Source of the DNA: Agromyces albus | GTDB lineage: Bacteria; Actinomycetota; Actinomycetes; Actinomycetales; Microbacteriaceae | Direction of reading: 5' to 3' | DNA: 64,000 nucleotides | Assembly: GCF_004134825.1 (NCBI RefSeq) | Contig: NZ_SDPN01000013.1 | Coordinates: 33,297-97,296, forward strand | Part shown: piece by piece, positions 8,941 through 17,484 of the stretch | Layout of the letters: each line of letters opens with the position of its first letter | How positions within the stretch are numbered: the stretch's first letter is position 1 | Made by a program: the position numbers and the translations under genes | Notes under the pieces: model-generated | Databases searched by the model: none | The model's input: the letters and a program-made list of their open reading frames with translations, nothing else | Told to the model about the DNA's origin: nothing

Positions 8941-8946
8941 ATTATC
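8941..8946 (-). promoter_or_regulatory. -10 box, leaderless MarR gene
   Basis: GATAAT on the minus strand, 6 nt before ATG 8934. It decides the choice of start. Confidence 0.5.
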
Positions 8947-9061
8947 CCGCGAGGCGCATCTCCCGAGCCGCAACTCACGCGGTCAGGGGGACGGATGCCC
9001 CTGAGCACTCACTTGCTCATGGCAGACTGGTTGTCGCGCGATCGCCACAGGCCCCGCGCGA

Positions 9062-9133
9062 TCCGCCATAGTGTAACGGCAGCACGGCAGCCTTTGGAGC
9101 TGTTCGGTCCAGGTTCGAATCCTGGTGGCGGAG
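9062..9133 (+). tRNA. tRNA-Gln (anticodon UUG)
   Basis: A full cloverleaf: acceptor stem tccgcca/tggcgga, anticodon stem gcagc/gctgt closing the loop ctttgga with anticodon TTG (codon CAA), and T-loop ttcgaat. The discriminator is G and no CCA is encoded. The glmU start codon begins 1 nt after the discriminator base, so processing of this tRNA also fixes the 5' end of any downstream mRNA. Confidence 0.95.
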
Positions 9134-9134
9134 C

Positions 9135-10577
9135 ATGGATCACAATCTCGCCATCATCATCCTGGCGGCCGGCCAGGGCACGCGCATGAAGTCCGCGACA
9201 CCGAAGTTGCTGCATCCGCTCGCCGGCGCGCCGATCGTCGCGCACGTGCTCGCGACGGCGCGGGCGCTCGACGCCGCGCACGTGGTGGCCGTGGTGCGTC
9301 ACGAACGCGACCGGGTCGCCGAGGCCGTCGAGGCCGAGTTCCCCGGCGCCGCGATCGTCGATCAAGACGAGATTCCCGGCACCGGGCGGGCGGTCGAGCA
9401 GGCGATGGCGGCGCTGCCCGCTGACTTCGCGGGCGAGGTGCTCGTGCTGAACGGCGACGTGCCGCTCCTCGACGCAGAGACGCTCACGCGATTCCTCGAG
9501 CGCCACCGCTCGCGAGCCGCTGCGGCATCCGTGCTCTCGGCCGTCTACGACGACCCGTCGGGCTACGGGCGAGTCGTGCGCGACACGGCGGGGGCGTTCG
9601 ACCGCATCGTCGAGCAGAAGGACGCCTCCGACGACGAGCGAGCGATCGATGAGATCAACGCCGGCATCTACGCCTTCGGCGCGAGCGCGCTGCGCGACCA
9701 GCTCGCGAACCTCACGACCGAGAACTCGCAAGGCGAGAAGTACCTCACCGACGTCATCGGCCTCTTGCGCTCGGCCGGGTCCGAGGTGGAAGCCGTGCCC
9801 GTCTCCGAGCCGTGGCTCGTCGCGGGCATCAACGACCGCGCCCAGCTGTCCGAGACGGCCGCCCGGCTGAACGCCCTCATCGTGCGCGGCTGGCAGTTGA
9901 ACGGCGTCACGATCGACGACCCGGCCACCACGTGGATCGATCTCGCGGTGCGCATCGAACCCGACGTCACGATCCGCCCGGGCACCCAGCTGAAGGGCGC
10001 CACGGTCATCGCCTCCGGCGCCGTCATCGGTCCCGACACGACGCTCGTCGATTGCGAGATCGGCGAGAACGCCACGGTGAAGCGCACCGACGCCACGCTC
10101 TCGGTGATCGGCGCCGGGGCATCCGTCGGCCCCTTCGCGTATCTTCGTGCGGGCACGGTGCTCGGCGCCGACGGCAAGATCGGCACGTTCGTCGAGACGA
10201 AGAACGCCAAGATCGGCGAGGGCAGCAAGGTGCCGCACCTCTCGTACGTCGGCGACGCGACCATCGGCGAGGGTTCGAACATCGGCGCCGGCTCGATCTT
10301 CGCGAACTACGACGGCGTGAACAAGCACAGCTCCGAGATCGGCTCACAGGTGCGCACCGGGTCGCACGGCGTCTTCGTCGCGCCCGTTAGGATTGGCGAC
10401 GGAGCCTACACAGGCGCCGGCACCGTCGTCCGAAAAGACATCCCCGCCGGCGCGCTCGCCGTGAACGTGGCTCCGCAGCGCAACATCGAGGGATGGGTCG
10501 AGAAGCACCGACCCGGCACCGCGTCCGCCCAGGCGGCCACGGCAGCCGGAGAGGCCTCCGGCCCCGCCGCCGACTGA
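9135..10577 (+). CDS. glmU: Bifunctional UDP-GlcNAc pyrophosphorylase / GlcN-1-P acetyltransferase
   Basis: Makes UDP-N-acetylglucosamine for peptidoglycan: the C-terminal domain acetylates glucosamine-1-phosphate and the N-terminal domain adds UMP. The N-terminal Rossmann domain opens with LAAGQGTRMKSATPK, the nucleotide-binding signature, and has NGDVPLL and NAGIYAF. From about residue 250 there are left-handed beta-helix hexapeptide repeats (IRPGTQLKGATVIASGAVIGPDT and on), then the acetyl-CoA site region NYDGVNKHSSEIG. Length 480 aa is normal. The start codon almost touches tRNA-Gln, so the only possible Shine-Dalgarno (ggcggag) lies inside the tRNA acceptor stem. prs follows, the conserved actinobacterial order. 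Confidence 0.96.
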   Translation: MDHNLAIIILAAGQGTRMKSATPKLLHPLAGAPIVAHVLATARALDAAHVVAVVRHERDRVAEAVEAEFPGAAIVDQDEIPGTGRAVEQAMAALPADFAGEVLVLNGDVPLLDAETLTRFLERHRSRAAAASVLSAVYDDPSGYGRVVRDTAGAFDRIVEQKDASDDERAIDEINAGIYAFGASALRDQLANLTTENSQGEKYLTDVIGLLRSAGSEVEAVPVSEPWLVAGINDRAQLSETAARLNALIVRGWQLNGVTIDDPATTWIDLAVRIEPDVTIRPGTQLKGATVIASGAVIGPDTTLVDCEIGENATVKRTDATLSVIGAGASVGPFAYLRAGTVLGADGKIGTFVETKNAKIGEGSKVPHLSYVGDATIGEGSNIGAGSIFANYDGVNKHSSEIGSQVRTGSHGVFVAPVRIGDGAYTGAGTVVRKDIPAGALAVNVAPQRNIEGWVEKHRPGTASAQAATAAGEASGPAAD

Positions 10578-10613
10578 ACGCACCGGCCGAGGCGGGTGGA
10601 GAGGACAGACCAT

Positions 10614-11591
10614 ATGGCTGCAATCGAGACCACCGGATCGAAACGGCTCGTGCTCGTCTCGGGGCGGGCGCACCCCGAACTCGCCGAGCAGATCGCGGAA
10701 GAGCTCGGTGCAGACCTGGTCCCGACCGATGCGCGCACCTTCGCCAACGGTGAGATCTACGCCCGCTACGACGAGAGCGTGCGCGGCTCCGACGCATTCG
10801 TGATCCAGTCCCACACGGCACCGATCAACGAGTGGCTCATGGAGCAGCTCATCATGATCGATGCCCTGAAGCGTGCGTCCGCGAAGCGCATCACGGTCGT
10901 CGCCCCGTTCTATCCGTACGCCCGGCAAGACAAGAAGGGCCGCGGCCGCGAGCCGATCTCGGCACGACTCGTCGCCGACCTCTTCAAGGCGGCCGGCGCC
11001 GACCGCATCATGTCGATCGACCTGCACGCCGCCCAGATCCAGGGCTTCTTCGACGGCCCGGTCGACCACCTCTTCGCGATGCCGGTGCTGCTCGAGTACT
11101 TCAAGGAGAAGCTCGACACCTCGACCCTCGCGGTCGTCTCGCCCGACATGGGCCGCGTTCGCGTCGCCGACATCTGGAGCGACAAGCTCGGCGCGCCGCT
11201 CGCCATCATCCACAAGCGCCGCGACCCGCTCGTGCCGAACCAGGTCTCGGTGCACGAGATCGTCGGCGACGTCGAGGGCCGCGTGTGTCTGCTCGTCGAC
11301 GACCTCATCGACACGGGGCGCACGATCGTCAAGGCCGCCGAGGCGCTGAAGGCGAACGGTGCCATCGGCGTCGTCGTCGCCGCGACGCATGCGGTGTTCT
11401 CCAGCCCGGCGGCAGAGATCCTGCAGAGCGCTGCCATCGACCACGTCGTCGTGACCGACACCCTGCCGGTTCCCATGGAGAAGCGCTGGGATCGGCTCAC
11501 GGTCCTGCCGATCGCGCCGCTGCTCGCCCGCGCGATCCACGAGGTGTTCGAAGACGGGTCGGTGACGAGCATGTTCGACGGCGCGGCCTGA
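10614..11591 (+). CDS. prs: Ribose-phosphate pyrophosphokinase (PRPP synthase)
   Basis: Transfers pyrophosphate from ATP to ribose-5-phosphate to make PRPP for purine, pyrimidine, histidine and NAD synthesis. The catalytic flexible loop is YPYARQDKKGRGREPISARL, the ATP/metal region includes IMSIDLHAAQIQGFFD, and the PRPP loop is LLVDDLIDTGRT. Length 325 aa fits class I. Start ATG 10614 has ggagagg 8 nt upstream; an in-frame GTG six codons earlier lacks a ribosome site. The TGA overlaps the ATG of the acyl-CoA synthetase by one base. Confidence 0.95.
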   Translation: MAAIETTGSKRLVLVSGRAHPELAEQIAEELGADLVPTDARTFANGEIYARYDESVRGSDAFVIQSHTAPINEWLMEQLIMIDALKRASAKRITVVAPFYPYARQDKKGRGREPISARLVADLFKAAGADRIMSIDLHAAQIQGFFDGPVDHLFAMPVLLEYFKEKLDTSTLAVVSPDMGRVRVADIWSDKLGAPLAIIHKRRDPLVPNQVSVHEIVGDVEGRVCLLVDDLIDTGRTIVKAAEALKANGAIGVVVAATHAVFSSPAAEILQSAAIDHVVVTDTLPVPMEKRWDRLTVLPIAPLLARAIHEVFEDGSVTSMFDGAA

Positions 11592-13291
11592 TGCCCGTCA
11601 CGACGCCGCGCCCCTGGGTCTCGAGCTACGCCGAGGGAGTGCCCACCGATATCGAGCCGCAGGAGGGGTCGCTCTACGACTTGCTTCACGCTTCGGTCGA
11701 GCAGTATGGCGACCACGTCGCGCTCGAGTTCTTCGGCCGCACCACGACGTACGCCGAGCTCGGCGAGCAGGTCGAGCGGGCCGCCGAGGGCCTCCGTCGC
11801 CTCGGCGTGAAGCACGGCGACCCGGTCGCGATCGTGCTGCCGAACTGCCCGCAGCACGTGGTGGCGTTCTACGCAGTGCTGCGCCTCGGCGCGATCGTCG
11901 TGGAGCACAACCCGCTCTACACGCCGCGCGAGTTGCGCCACCAGTTCGAAGACCACGGTGCGCGCGTCGTGATCGCGTGGAACAAGGTCGTCGAGACGAT
12001 CCAGGACTTCCCAGCGGATGTCGCGGTCAGCTCGATCGTGTCGGTCGACGTGACCCGGGCGATGCCCCTCCTCACGCGTGTGGCACTGCGGCTGCCCGTG
12101 GCGAAGGCGCGGGAGTCGCGTGCCGCCCTCACCACGAAGGTGCGCGGCACGACACCGTGGCACGAGCTCGTCGCCTCAGCCCGCGTCGGCGCCGAGGTGC
12201 CCACGCCGGGCGTCGACGACGTCGCGCTCATCCAGTACACGAGCGGCACCACCGGGCGCCCGAAGGGCGCCATCCTCACCCACGCGAACCTGTGCGCGAA
12301 CGCCGCGCAGGCTCGGGCGTGGGTGCCGGCGATCGAGCGCGGCACCTCGGTCGTCTACGGGGTGCTGCCGATGTTCCACGCCTACGGGCTCACCCTCTGC
12401 CTCGCGTTCGCGACGAGCATGGGCTCGCGGCTCGTGCTCTTCCCGAGGTTCGATCCCGACCTCGTGCTGAAGGTCGTGAAGCGGCGACCGCCGACCTTCT
12501 TTCCCGCGGTGCCGCCGATCTACGACCGGCTCACCAAGGCCGCAGCGGCCAAGGGCGTGTCGCTCGCCGGCATCCGGATCGCGATCTCGGGCGCGATGCC
12601 GCTCTCGACCGAGGTCGTCGAGCCGTGGGAGGCCGCGACCGGAGGAGTCCTCGTCGAGGGCTACGGGCTCTCCGAGACCTCCCCGGTGCTCATGGCCAAC
12701 CCGATCGCCGCCAACCGCAAGATCGGGAGCGTGGGGGTGCCGCTCCCGAGCACCGAGATCCGTGTCGTCGATCCTGACGACCCCACGGTCGATCGCGAGC
12801 CCGGCGCCGAGGGCGAGCTCATCGTGCGCGGCCCGCAGGTGTTCTCGGGGTACTGGCTGAAGCCCGAGGAGACCGAGGCGGTGTTCGTGCCGGCGACCGA
12901 CGGCGGCGCCAGATGGTTCCGCACTGGCGATATCGTCACGGTCGACGAGGCGGGCTTCGTGCGCGTCGTCGATCGCATCAAGGAGCTCATCATCACGGGC
13001 GGCTTCAACGTGGCTCCGAGCGAGGTCGAAGAGGCGATCCGCCGCCATCCCGACGTCGAAGACGTTGCGGTGGTCGGGCTCCCCGACGACCACTCCGGCG
13101 AGCAGGTCGTGGCCGTCGTCGTGCTGCGCGACGGCGCGACGCTCGACGAGGCGTCCATCCGCGCTCTCGCGCGCGACGAGCTCACCGCCTACAAGGTGCC
13201 CAAGCGCGTCGTGCAGGTCGACGACCTGCCGCGCTCGCTCATCGGCAAGGTGCTGCGCCGCCAGGTGCGCAACGCCCTGCTCAACGCATGA
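11591..13291 (+). CDS. Long-chain acyl-CoA synthetase (AMP-binding)
   Basis: An ANL-superfamily adenylate-forming enzyme that activates fatty acids with ATP and CoA. The ATP-binding P-loop is YTSGTTGRPKGA near residue 217; the A5 motif is EGYGLSETSP; A7 is WFRTGDI and A8 is DRIKELIITGGFNVAPSEVE. The catalytic A10 lysine is in LPRSLIGKVLRR near the end. Length 566 aa is usual for FadD-type enzymes. The start overlaps the prs stop as TGATG and the stop overlaps the next gene as ATGA, so it is translated as part of the glmU-prs run. The exact chain length of the substrate is not readable. Confidence 0.88.
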   Translation: MPVTTPRPWVSSYAEGVPTDIEPQEGSLYDLLHASVEQYGDHVALEFFGRTTTYAELGEQVERAAEGLRRLGVKHGDPVAIVLPNCPQHVVAFYAVLRLGAIVVEHNPLYTPRELRHQFEDHGARVVIAWNKVVETIQDFPADVAVSSIVSVDVTRAMPLLTRVALRLPVAKARESRAALTTKVRGTTPWHELVASARVGAEVPTPGVDDVALIQYTSGTTGRPKGAILTHANLCANAAQARAWVPAIERGTSVVYGVLPMFHAYGLTLCLAFATSMGSRLVLFPRFDPDLVLKVVKRRPPTFFPAVPPIYDRLTKAAAAKGVSLAGIRIAISGAMPLSTEVVEPWEAATGGVLVEGYGLSETSPVLMANPIAANRKIGSVGVPLPSTEIRVVDPDDPTVDREPGAEGELIVRGPQVFSGYWLKPEETEAVFVPATDGGARWFRTGDIVTVDEAGFVRVVDRIKELIITGGFNVAPSEVEEAIRRHPDVEDVAVVGLPDDHSGEQVVAVVVLRDGATLDEASIRALARDELTAYKVPKRVVQVDDLPRSLIGKVLRRQVRNALLNA

Positions 13292-13815
13292 ACGGGGCCG
13301 CGATGCCATTCCTGTCAGCCGAGTCGGCCCGGGCCCTCGCCGAGTTGGTCGCGCTCGACGCGCTGGGCGACGGCGGTGGCGACGAGGCGACGCGGGTCAC
13401 GCCGCTCGAGCGGCTCCGCGGCATCCGCTCGCTCATCACCGCTCTCGAGGCCGACCCGGCATCGCTCAACGCCGTGCGTGAGGCGCTCGACGCGGGCGAG
13501 GCCTGGGAGGAGATCGCGGATGCCGCGGGGCTCAGCCCCTCGGCCGCGAAGTACCGCTGGGCCGGCGACGACGACGCGATCGCGGCACGCCAGGAGGCCA
13601 GCCGTCGCCGCAAGCGCGATCGTCCGTCGAGCGCGCCGACCGAGTTGCCCGGGCTCGGCGTCGCTGAAGCCGCGAAACGACTCGGCGTGACGCCGCAGGC
13701 GATCTACCAGCGGGTCAACCGCGGGCTGCTGCACGCCGAGACGGTGGAGCTTCCCGACGGGCGCAAGTACAAGCGGGTCTTCCTGCCCGACGAGCCGGCG
13801 GCATCCGCCGACTGA
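13288..13815 (+). CDS. Helix-turn-helix DNA-binding protein, 175 aa
   Basis: A small putative DNA-binding protein. The N-terminal half is helical and includes a possible first HTH (AWEEIADAAGLSPSAAKYRW). The linker is rich in Arg/Lys. The C-terminal segment LGVAEAAKRLGVTPQAIYQRVNRGLLHAETVELPDGRKYKRVF is an excisionase/MerR-like HTH followed by a short beta hairpin. It overlaps the acyl-CoA synthetase stop by 4 nt (ATGA), so it is cotranslated. Target genes are unknown. Alternative: the second ATG at 13303 could be the start. Confidence 0.7.
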   Translation: MNGAAMPFLSAESARALAELVALDALGDGGGDEATRVTPLERLRGIRSLITALEADPASLNAVREALDAGEAWEEIADAAGLSPSAAKYRWAGDDDAIAARQEASRRRKRDRPSSAPTELPGLGVAEAAKRLGVTPQAIYQRVNRGLLHAETVELPDGRKYKRVFLPDEPAASAD

Positions 13816-13833
13816 CTGGGGGCTGGACTGGCC

Positions 13834-14199
13834 TCAGCTCTCGCGCTCGTCGATGATCTGGAAGCGCGGCGCGCTCGGCAGCAGGCCGAGGTTCGCGATG
13901 TGCGCGTCGTTGCCGTGGCCCGCGGTGGCGAAGCACTGCCAGCCGGGACCGCCGCGGGCGAACAGCTCGAAGGAGACGCGGGATCCGAGGGCATCGGCGT
14001 CGTACGCGGCGACGTACTGGGCACAGGCCCGGTCGGCCGCCGCGCGCGCGACGCCGTAGATGGAGAGCACGATGGGCAGCACGAGCGCCCCGACGGCGAT
14101 GAGCACGACCACGCGGAGCGCACGCCGCCGACGCTCGCCGAACACCGGCCGGTCGTCGTCGAACGGATCGCCGTCGAGCTCGTGGTGGCGGTCGCTCAT
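13834..14199 (-). CDS. Hypothetical single-pass membrane protein, 121 aa
   Basis: Unrecognised. An acidic cytoplasmic head (about 20 residues) and a basic RRRR stretch precede one transmembrane helix near residues 28-50 (VVVLIAVGALVLPIVLSIYGV). The rest, about 70 residues, should lie outside the membrane and holds two cysteines (AADRACAQY and GWQCFAT) that could form a disulfide. Its ATG overlaps the stop of a possible 32-residue ORF upstream (ATGA), and both lie downstream of gnd on the same strand. Confidence 0.6.
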   Translation of the reverse strand: MSDRHHELDGDPFDDDRPVFGERRRRALRVVVLIAVGALVLPIVLSIYGVARAAADRACAQYVAAYDADALGSRVSFELFARGGPGWQCFATAGHGNDAHIANLGLLPSAPRFQIIDERES

Positions 14200-14294
14200 G
14201 ACGCGCCTCCGAGAAACGCCGTGCCGCCGCCGCCGACGCTCGCGAGGAGCGCGGCGGCGACGCCGACCGGCGTGCCACGTGGCGGGGTGGTCAT
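14196..14294 (-). CDS. Possible 32-residue hydrophobic peptide gene
   Basis: A short ORF between gnd and the 121-aa membrane protein, 25 nt after the gnd stop and overlapping the next ATG by 4 nt. The peptide has a short Pro/Arg head and a Gly/Ala/Leu-rich hydrophobic segment that could cross the membrane. The ATGA overlap favours a real, coupled ORF, but the Shine-Dalgarno is weak and a sequence this short may be chance. Confidence 0.35.
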   Translation of the reverse strand: MTTPPRGTPVGVAAALLASVGGGGTAFLGGAS

Positions 14295-14319
14295 GAGCAC
14301 CTGCGTCAGCGCGCCCTCG

Positions 14320-15777
14320 TCAGTGCGAGGAGGGCGACGTCTCGATCTCGGTGCGGTCGCCCGACCAGAGCGTGTGGAACACGCCGGGCTTGTCGACGCG
14401 CTTGTAGGTGTGGGCGCCGAAGAAGTCGCGCTGGCCCTGCACGAGTGCCGCGGGAAGTCGCGGTGCACGCAGGCCGTCGTAGTACGCGAGCGACGACGAG
14501 AACGCGGGCGTCGGGATGCCGGCGTAGGCTGCCGCGGCGACGACACGCCGCCAGCTGTCTTGCGTGCCGGCGACGGCGTCGCGGAAGTAGGGGGCCGACA
14601 CGAGGACCACGAGCTCGGGGTCGTCGCTGTAGGCGTCGGCGATGCGGTTGAGGAACCGGGCGCGGATGATGCAGCCGGCGCGCCAGATCTTCGCGATGTC
14701 GCCCTTCTTGATCTCCCAGCCGAACTGCTCGGCGCCGGCGACGATCTCGTCGAAGCCCTGCGAGTAGGCGATGATCTTCGACGCGTAGAGCGCCCGGCGC
14801 ACATCTTCGACGAATGCGTCTTCGTCGTCGGGACGCCAGTCGCCCGAGGGGCCCGGGAGGTCGCGTGCGGCCGCACGCTGGGCGGGTCGCGACGAGAGGC
14901 TGCGGGCGAAGACCGCTTCGGCGATGCCCGATACCGGCACGCCGAGGTCGAGGGCGTTCTGCACGGTCCACGCGCCGGTGCCCTTGGCGCCGGCCTGGTC
15001 GAGGATGACGTCGACGAGGGGCTGGCCGGTCGCGGCATCCGTCTGCCGGAGCACTTCGGCCGTGATCTCGATGAGGTAGCTCTCGAGCTCGCCGGTGTTC
15101 CACTCGGCGAAGATGTCGGCGATCTCGGCGGGGGACTTGCCGGTGCCCTGGCGGATGAGGTCGTAGGCCTCGGCGATGAGCTGCATGTCGGCGTACTCGA
15201 TGCCGTTGTGCACCATCTTCACGAAGTGGCCGGCACCGTCGGTGCCGACGTGCGTGACGCACGGCTCGCCCTCGGCGATCGCCGCGATCGAGGAGAGGAT
15301 CGGGCCGAGGGTCTCGTAGGACTCGGCGCTGCCGCCGGGCATGATGCTCGGGCCCTTCAGTGCGCCCTCTTCGCCGCCCGAGATGCCGGCGCCGACGAAG
15401 TGGATGCCGCTCGGGCTGATCTCTTTCTCGCGGCGGATCGTGTCGAGGAAGTTCGCGTTGCCGCCGTCGACGATGATGTCGCCCGGCTCGAAACGGGAGA
15501 CGAGCTCGGAGATCACGGCGTCGGTGCCCTTGCCGGCCTGCACCATGATGACCGCGGTGCGCGGCTTGGCGAGCGAGGCGACGAACTCGTCGTAGCTCTC
15601 GGTGGCGACGAACCCGGCCTCGGGGTGCTCGCCCACGAGGGTGCGCGTGCGCTCGGGAGAGCGGTTGAACACGGCGACCGTGTTGCCCTCGCGACTCGCC
15701 AGATTGCGGGCGAGGTTGGACCCCATGACCGCCATTCCGACGACGCCGATGTTCGCTGCTGCCCGGCTGTCCGCCAT
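14320..15777 (-). CDS. gnd: 6-phosphogluconate dehydrogenase, decarboxylating
   Basis: Oxidises 6-phosphogluconate to ribulose-5-phosphate and CO2 with NADP+, the third step of the oxidative pentose phosphate path. The N-terminal Rossmann motif is IGVVGMAVMGSNLARNLA. The substrate site includes GAGISGGEEGALKGPSIMPGG and HFVKMVHNGIEYADMQLIAEAY (catalytic Lys and conserved His/Asn). The end region has AQRDFFGAHTY. Length 485 aa matches the long homodimeric form. Start is ATG 15777, preceded by gaggaggaaag; an in-frame ATG five codons upstream would place this Shine-Dalgarno inside the gene. Confidence 0.95.
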   Translation of the reverse strand: MADSRAAANIGVVGMAVMGSNLARNLASREGNTVAVFNRSPERTRTLVGEHPEAGFVATESYDEFVASLAKPRTAVIMVQAGKGTDAVISELVSRFEPGDIIVDGGNANFLDTIRREKEISPSGIHFVGAGISGGEEGALKGPSIMPGGSAESYETLGPILSSIAAIAEGEPCVTHVGTDGAGHFVKMVHNGIEYADMQLIAEAYDLIRQGTGKSPAEIADIFAEWNTGELESYLIEITAEVLRQTDAATGQPLVDVILDQAGAKGTGAWTVQNALDLGVPVSGIAEAVFARSLSSRPAQRAAARDLPGPSGDWRPDDEDAFVEDVRRALYASKIIAYSQGFDEIVAGAEQFGWEIKKGDIAKIWRAGCIIRARFLNRIADAYSDDPELVVLVSAPYFRDAVAGTQDSWRRVVAAAAYAGIPTPAFSSSLAYYDGLRAPRLPAALVQGQRDFFGAHTYKRVDKPGVFHTLWSGDRTEIETSPSSH

Positions 15778-15937
15778 CTTTCCTCCTCGCATCGCCCCGT
15801 GGGCGCGACGCTTCCATAGTTTTTGTCGGGATTCGGATCAAGCGTAACGACACTGCGCAGATCCCGGCGTCCGGATGACCTTTGGTGACCGTGGGGGTGG
15901 GGAGAGCCGGCCCGTGAGCCCCAAGCGCGACAGCTGG

Positions 15938-15943
15938 TAGACT
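15938..15943 (+). promoter_or_regulatory. -10 box for rplY
   Basis: TAGACT, identical to several start-proximal -10 boxes in the window, but here about 180 nt ahead of the gene. A start near 15950 would give a leader of about 177 nt. Confidence 0.45.
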
Positions 15944-15964
15944 CGGCCGTTGAACTTCGGCGAG

Positions 15965-16003
15965 GGATGCCGTGCGATCGGGTTCGTCCTGATCGCGGCA
16001 TCC
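15965..16003 (+). promoter_or_regulatory. Hairpin in the rplY leader
   Basis: GGATGCCG pairs with CGGCATCC, and inside it CGATC pairs with GATCG with small bulges and a ttcgt apical loop. It would form about 15 nt after the inferred transcription start. Confidence 0.4.
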
Positions 16004-16126
16004 GTGATCGACGCGGTGAAGCGGGCTTCAGGGCTTTCCTCACGCTACAGCGCACCTCGAGTGCGCGCGTTCGAGTCGAAACAACAGACACATGATCTGG
16101 GCCGAGAGCCCGCAAGGAGAATCACC

Positions 16127-16756
16127 ATGGATGAAGACAACAAGGTCGTCGCCGACGCGCGCGAGTCCTTCGGCAAGGGCGCGGCCCGCAAGCTCCGCGC
16201 CTCCGGCAAGATCCCGGCCGTGCTCTACGGGCACGGCACCGACCCCCGCCACCTCGCCCTTCCGGCGCACCAGATCGGCCTCATCATCCGCAAGGCGAAC
16301 GCCCTGCTCGACCTGCAGATCGAGGGCAAGAGCCAGCTCGCCCTCGTGAAGGACGTGCAGAAGGACCCGGTGCGCCAGATCATCGAGCACCTCGACCTCA
16401 TCGTCGTGCGCAAGGGTGAGAAGGTCCAGGTCGAGGTTCCTGTGCACCTCTCGGGCGAGTCGTACCCCGGCACGATCGCCGACCTCGACGCGAAGACCCT
16501 CCTGATCGAGGCCGAGGCCACGCACATCCCCGAGAACGTCGTCGTGAGCATCGAGGGCCTCGAAGACGGCGCGCAGATCCACGCGAAGGACGTCGAGCTC
16601 CCCAGCGGCTCGACGCTGCTCAGCGACCCCGAGACGCTCGTCGTGCTCGTGCACGAGCCGCAGAAGGTCGACCTCGGCGAGGAGGCCGCTGAGGCCGCCG
16701 CCGAGGCAGCAGCCGAAGAGGCGCCCGCCGAGGCGGCTCCGGCCGAGTCCGAGTAG
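16127..16756 (+). CDS. rplY: 50S ribosomal protein L25 / general stress protein Ctc
   Basis: Binds 5S rRNA at the central protuberance of the large subunit; longer Ctc forms respond to stress. The N-terminal L25 domain covers residues 1-100, with KGAARKLRASGKIPAVLYGHG and LVKDVQKDPVRQIIEHLDL. The TL5 C-terminal beta domain follows (VEVPVHLSGES, LEDGAQIHAKDVELPSGSTL). The last 35 residues are an Ala/Glu-rich acidic tail. Length 209 aa is the two-domain form. Start ATG 16127 has aaggaga; upstream in-frame starts lie in the leader. pth follows on the same strand, a conserved pairing. Confidence 0.93.
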   Translation: MDEDNKVVADARESFGKGAARKLRASGKIPAVLYGHGTDPRHLALPAHQIGLIIRKANALLDLQIEGKSQLALVKDVQKDPVRQIIEHLDLIVVRKGEKVQVEVPVHLSGESYPGTIADLDAKTLLIEAEATHIPENVVVSIEGLEDGAQIHAKDVELPSGSTLLSDPETLVVLVHEPQKVDLGEEAAEAAAEAAAEEAPAEAAPAESE

Positions 16757-16793
16757 TCACCGAACGAACGGGGCCTGCGGCGCCGCATCCGGG

Positions 16794-16799
16794 TACGCT
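16794..16799 (+). promoter_or_regulatory. Candidate -10 box for pth
   Basis: TACGCT in the 93-bp gap after rplY, giving a leader of about 44 nt before the pth ATG. pth may also be read through from rplY. Confidence 0.4.
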
Positions 16800-16849
16800 C
16801 GGACTGCGGGCCGCGGGCCCCACCTCATTTCCACCAGCAGGGAGGCGAC

Positions 16850-17479
16850 ATGGGCTTTCTCGACCTGCTGCGACCCCGCCGGAAGGACGACGCCGTGGCT
16901 GAGAACACGTGGCTCGTCGTCGGCTTGGGCAATCCCGGCGCGCAGTACGCCGGCAATCGGCACAATGTGGGCGAGATGGTCGCCGATGCGCTCGCCGCTC
17001 GCCTCGGCGCCGCCTTCAAGACCCACAAGACGCCCGCGCGCGTCGCCGAGGGATTCGTGCGCCCCGGCGGCCCGAAGCTCGTCATCGCGAAGCCCAACGG
17101 CTACATGAACACCTCGGGAGGGCCGGTCTCGGCGCTCCTCAAGTTCTATTCGCTCGCCCCGAGCCGGCTCATCGTCGTACACGACGAGCTCGACATCCCC
17201 TTCGACACCGTGCGCCTGAAGCACGGCGGCGGGCATGGCGGCCACAACGGCCTGCGCGACATCGCGAAGGCCCTCGACTCCGGCGACTTCACGCGGGTGC
17301 GGGTCGGCATCGGCCGGCCTCCCGGCCGGCAGGACGCCGCCGACTTCGTGCTGAAGGACTTCTCCGGCACCGAGCGGGGCATGTTGCCGAACCTGCTCTC
17401 GGATGCCGCCGACGCCGTCGAGGCGGTCGTGAGCGACGGCCTCGTCGCGGCACAGCAGCGCTTCCACTCTCCGGCCTGA
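16850..17479 (+). CDS. pth: Peptidyl-tRNA hydrolase
   Basis: Cleaves peptidyl-tRNA released from stalled ribosomes to recycle tRNA. The core begins at residue about 20 with LVVGLGNPGAQYAGNRHNVG, in which the His of NRHN is catalytic. PNGYMNTSGGPV carries the substrate-binding Asn, and VVHDELDIP plus HGGGHGGHNGLRDI complete the site. Length 209 aa includes an N-terminal extension of about 20 basic residues. The Shine-Dalgarno is gggaggc. It follows rplY and is convergent with rnhA across a short bidirectional terminator. Confidence 0.95.
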   Translation: MGFLDLLRPRRKDDAVAENTWLVVGLGNPGAQYAGNRHNVGEMVADALAARLGAAFKTHKTPARVAEGFVRPGGPKLVIAKPNGYMNTSGGPVSALLKFYSLAPSRLIVVHDELDIPFDTVRLKHGGGHGGHNGLRDIAKALDSGDFTRVRVGIGRPPGRQDAADFVLKDFSGTERGMLPNLLSDAADAVEAVVSDGLVAAQQRFHSPA

Positions 17480-17484
17480 GCCTG

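Larger units (their letters stand above)
15778..16126. other. Intergenic region between divergent gnd and rplY
   Basis: 349 bp without a gene. The left part carries the gnd promoter: on the minus strand TACGCT at 15841-15846 is one candidate -10 box. The right part holds a TAGACT -10 box at 15938-15943 facing rplY, a bulged hairpin at 15965-16003 and a leader of about 177 nt. No plausible ORF is seen in it. Confidence 0.5.
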
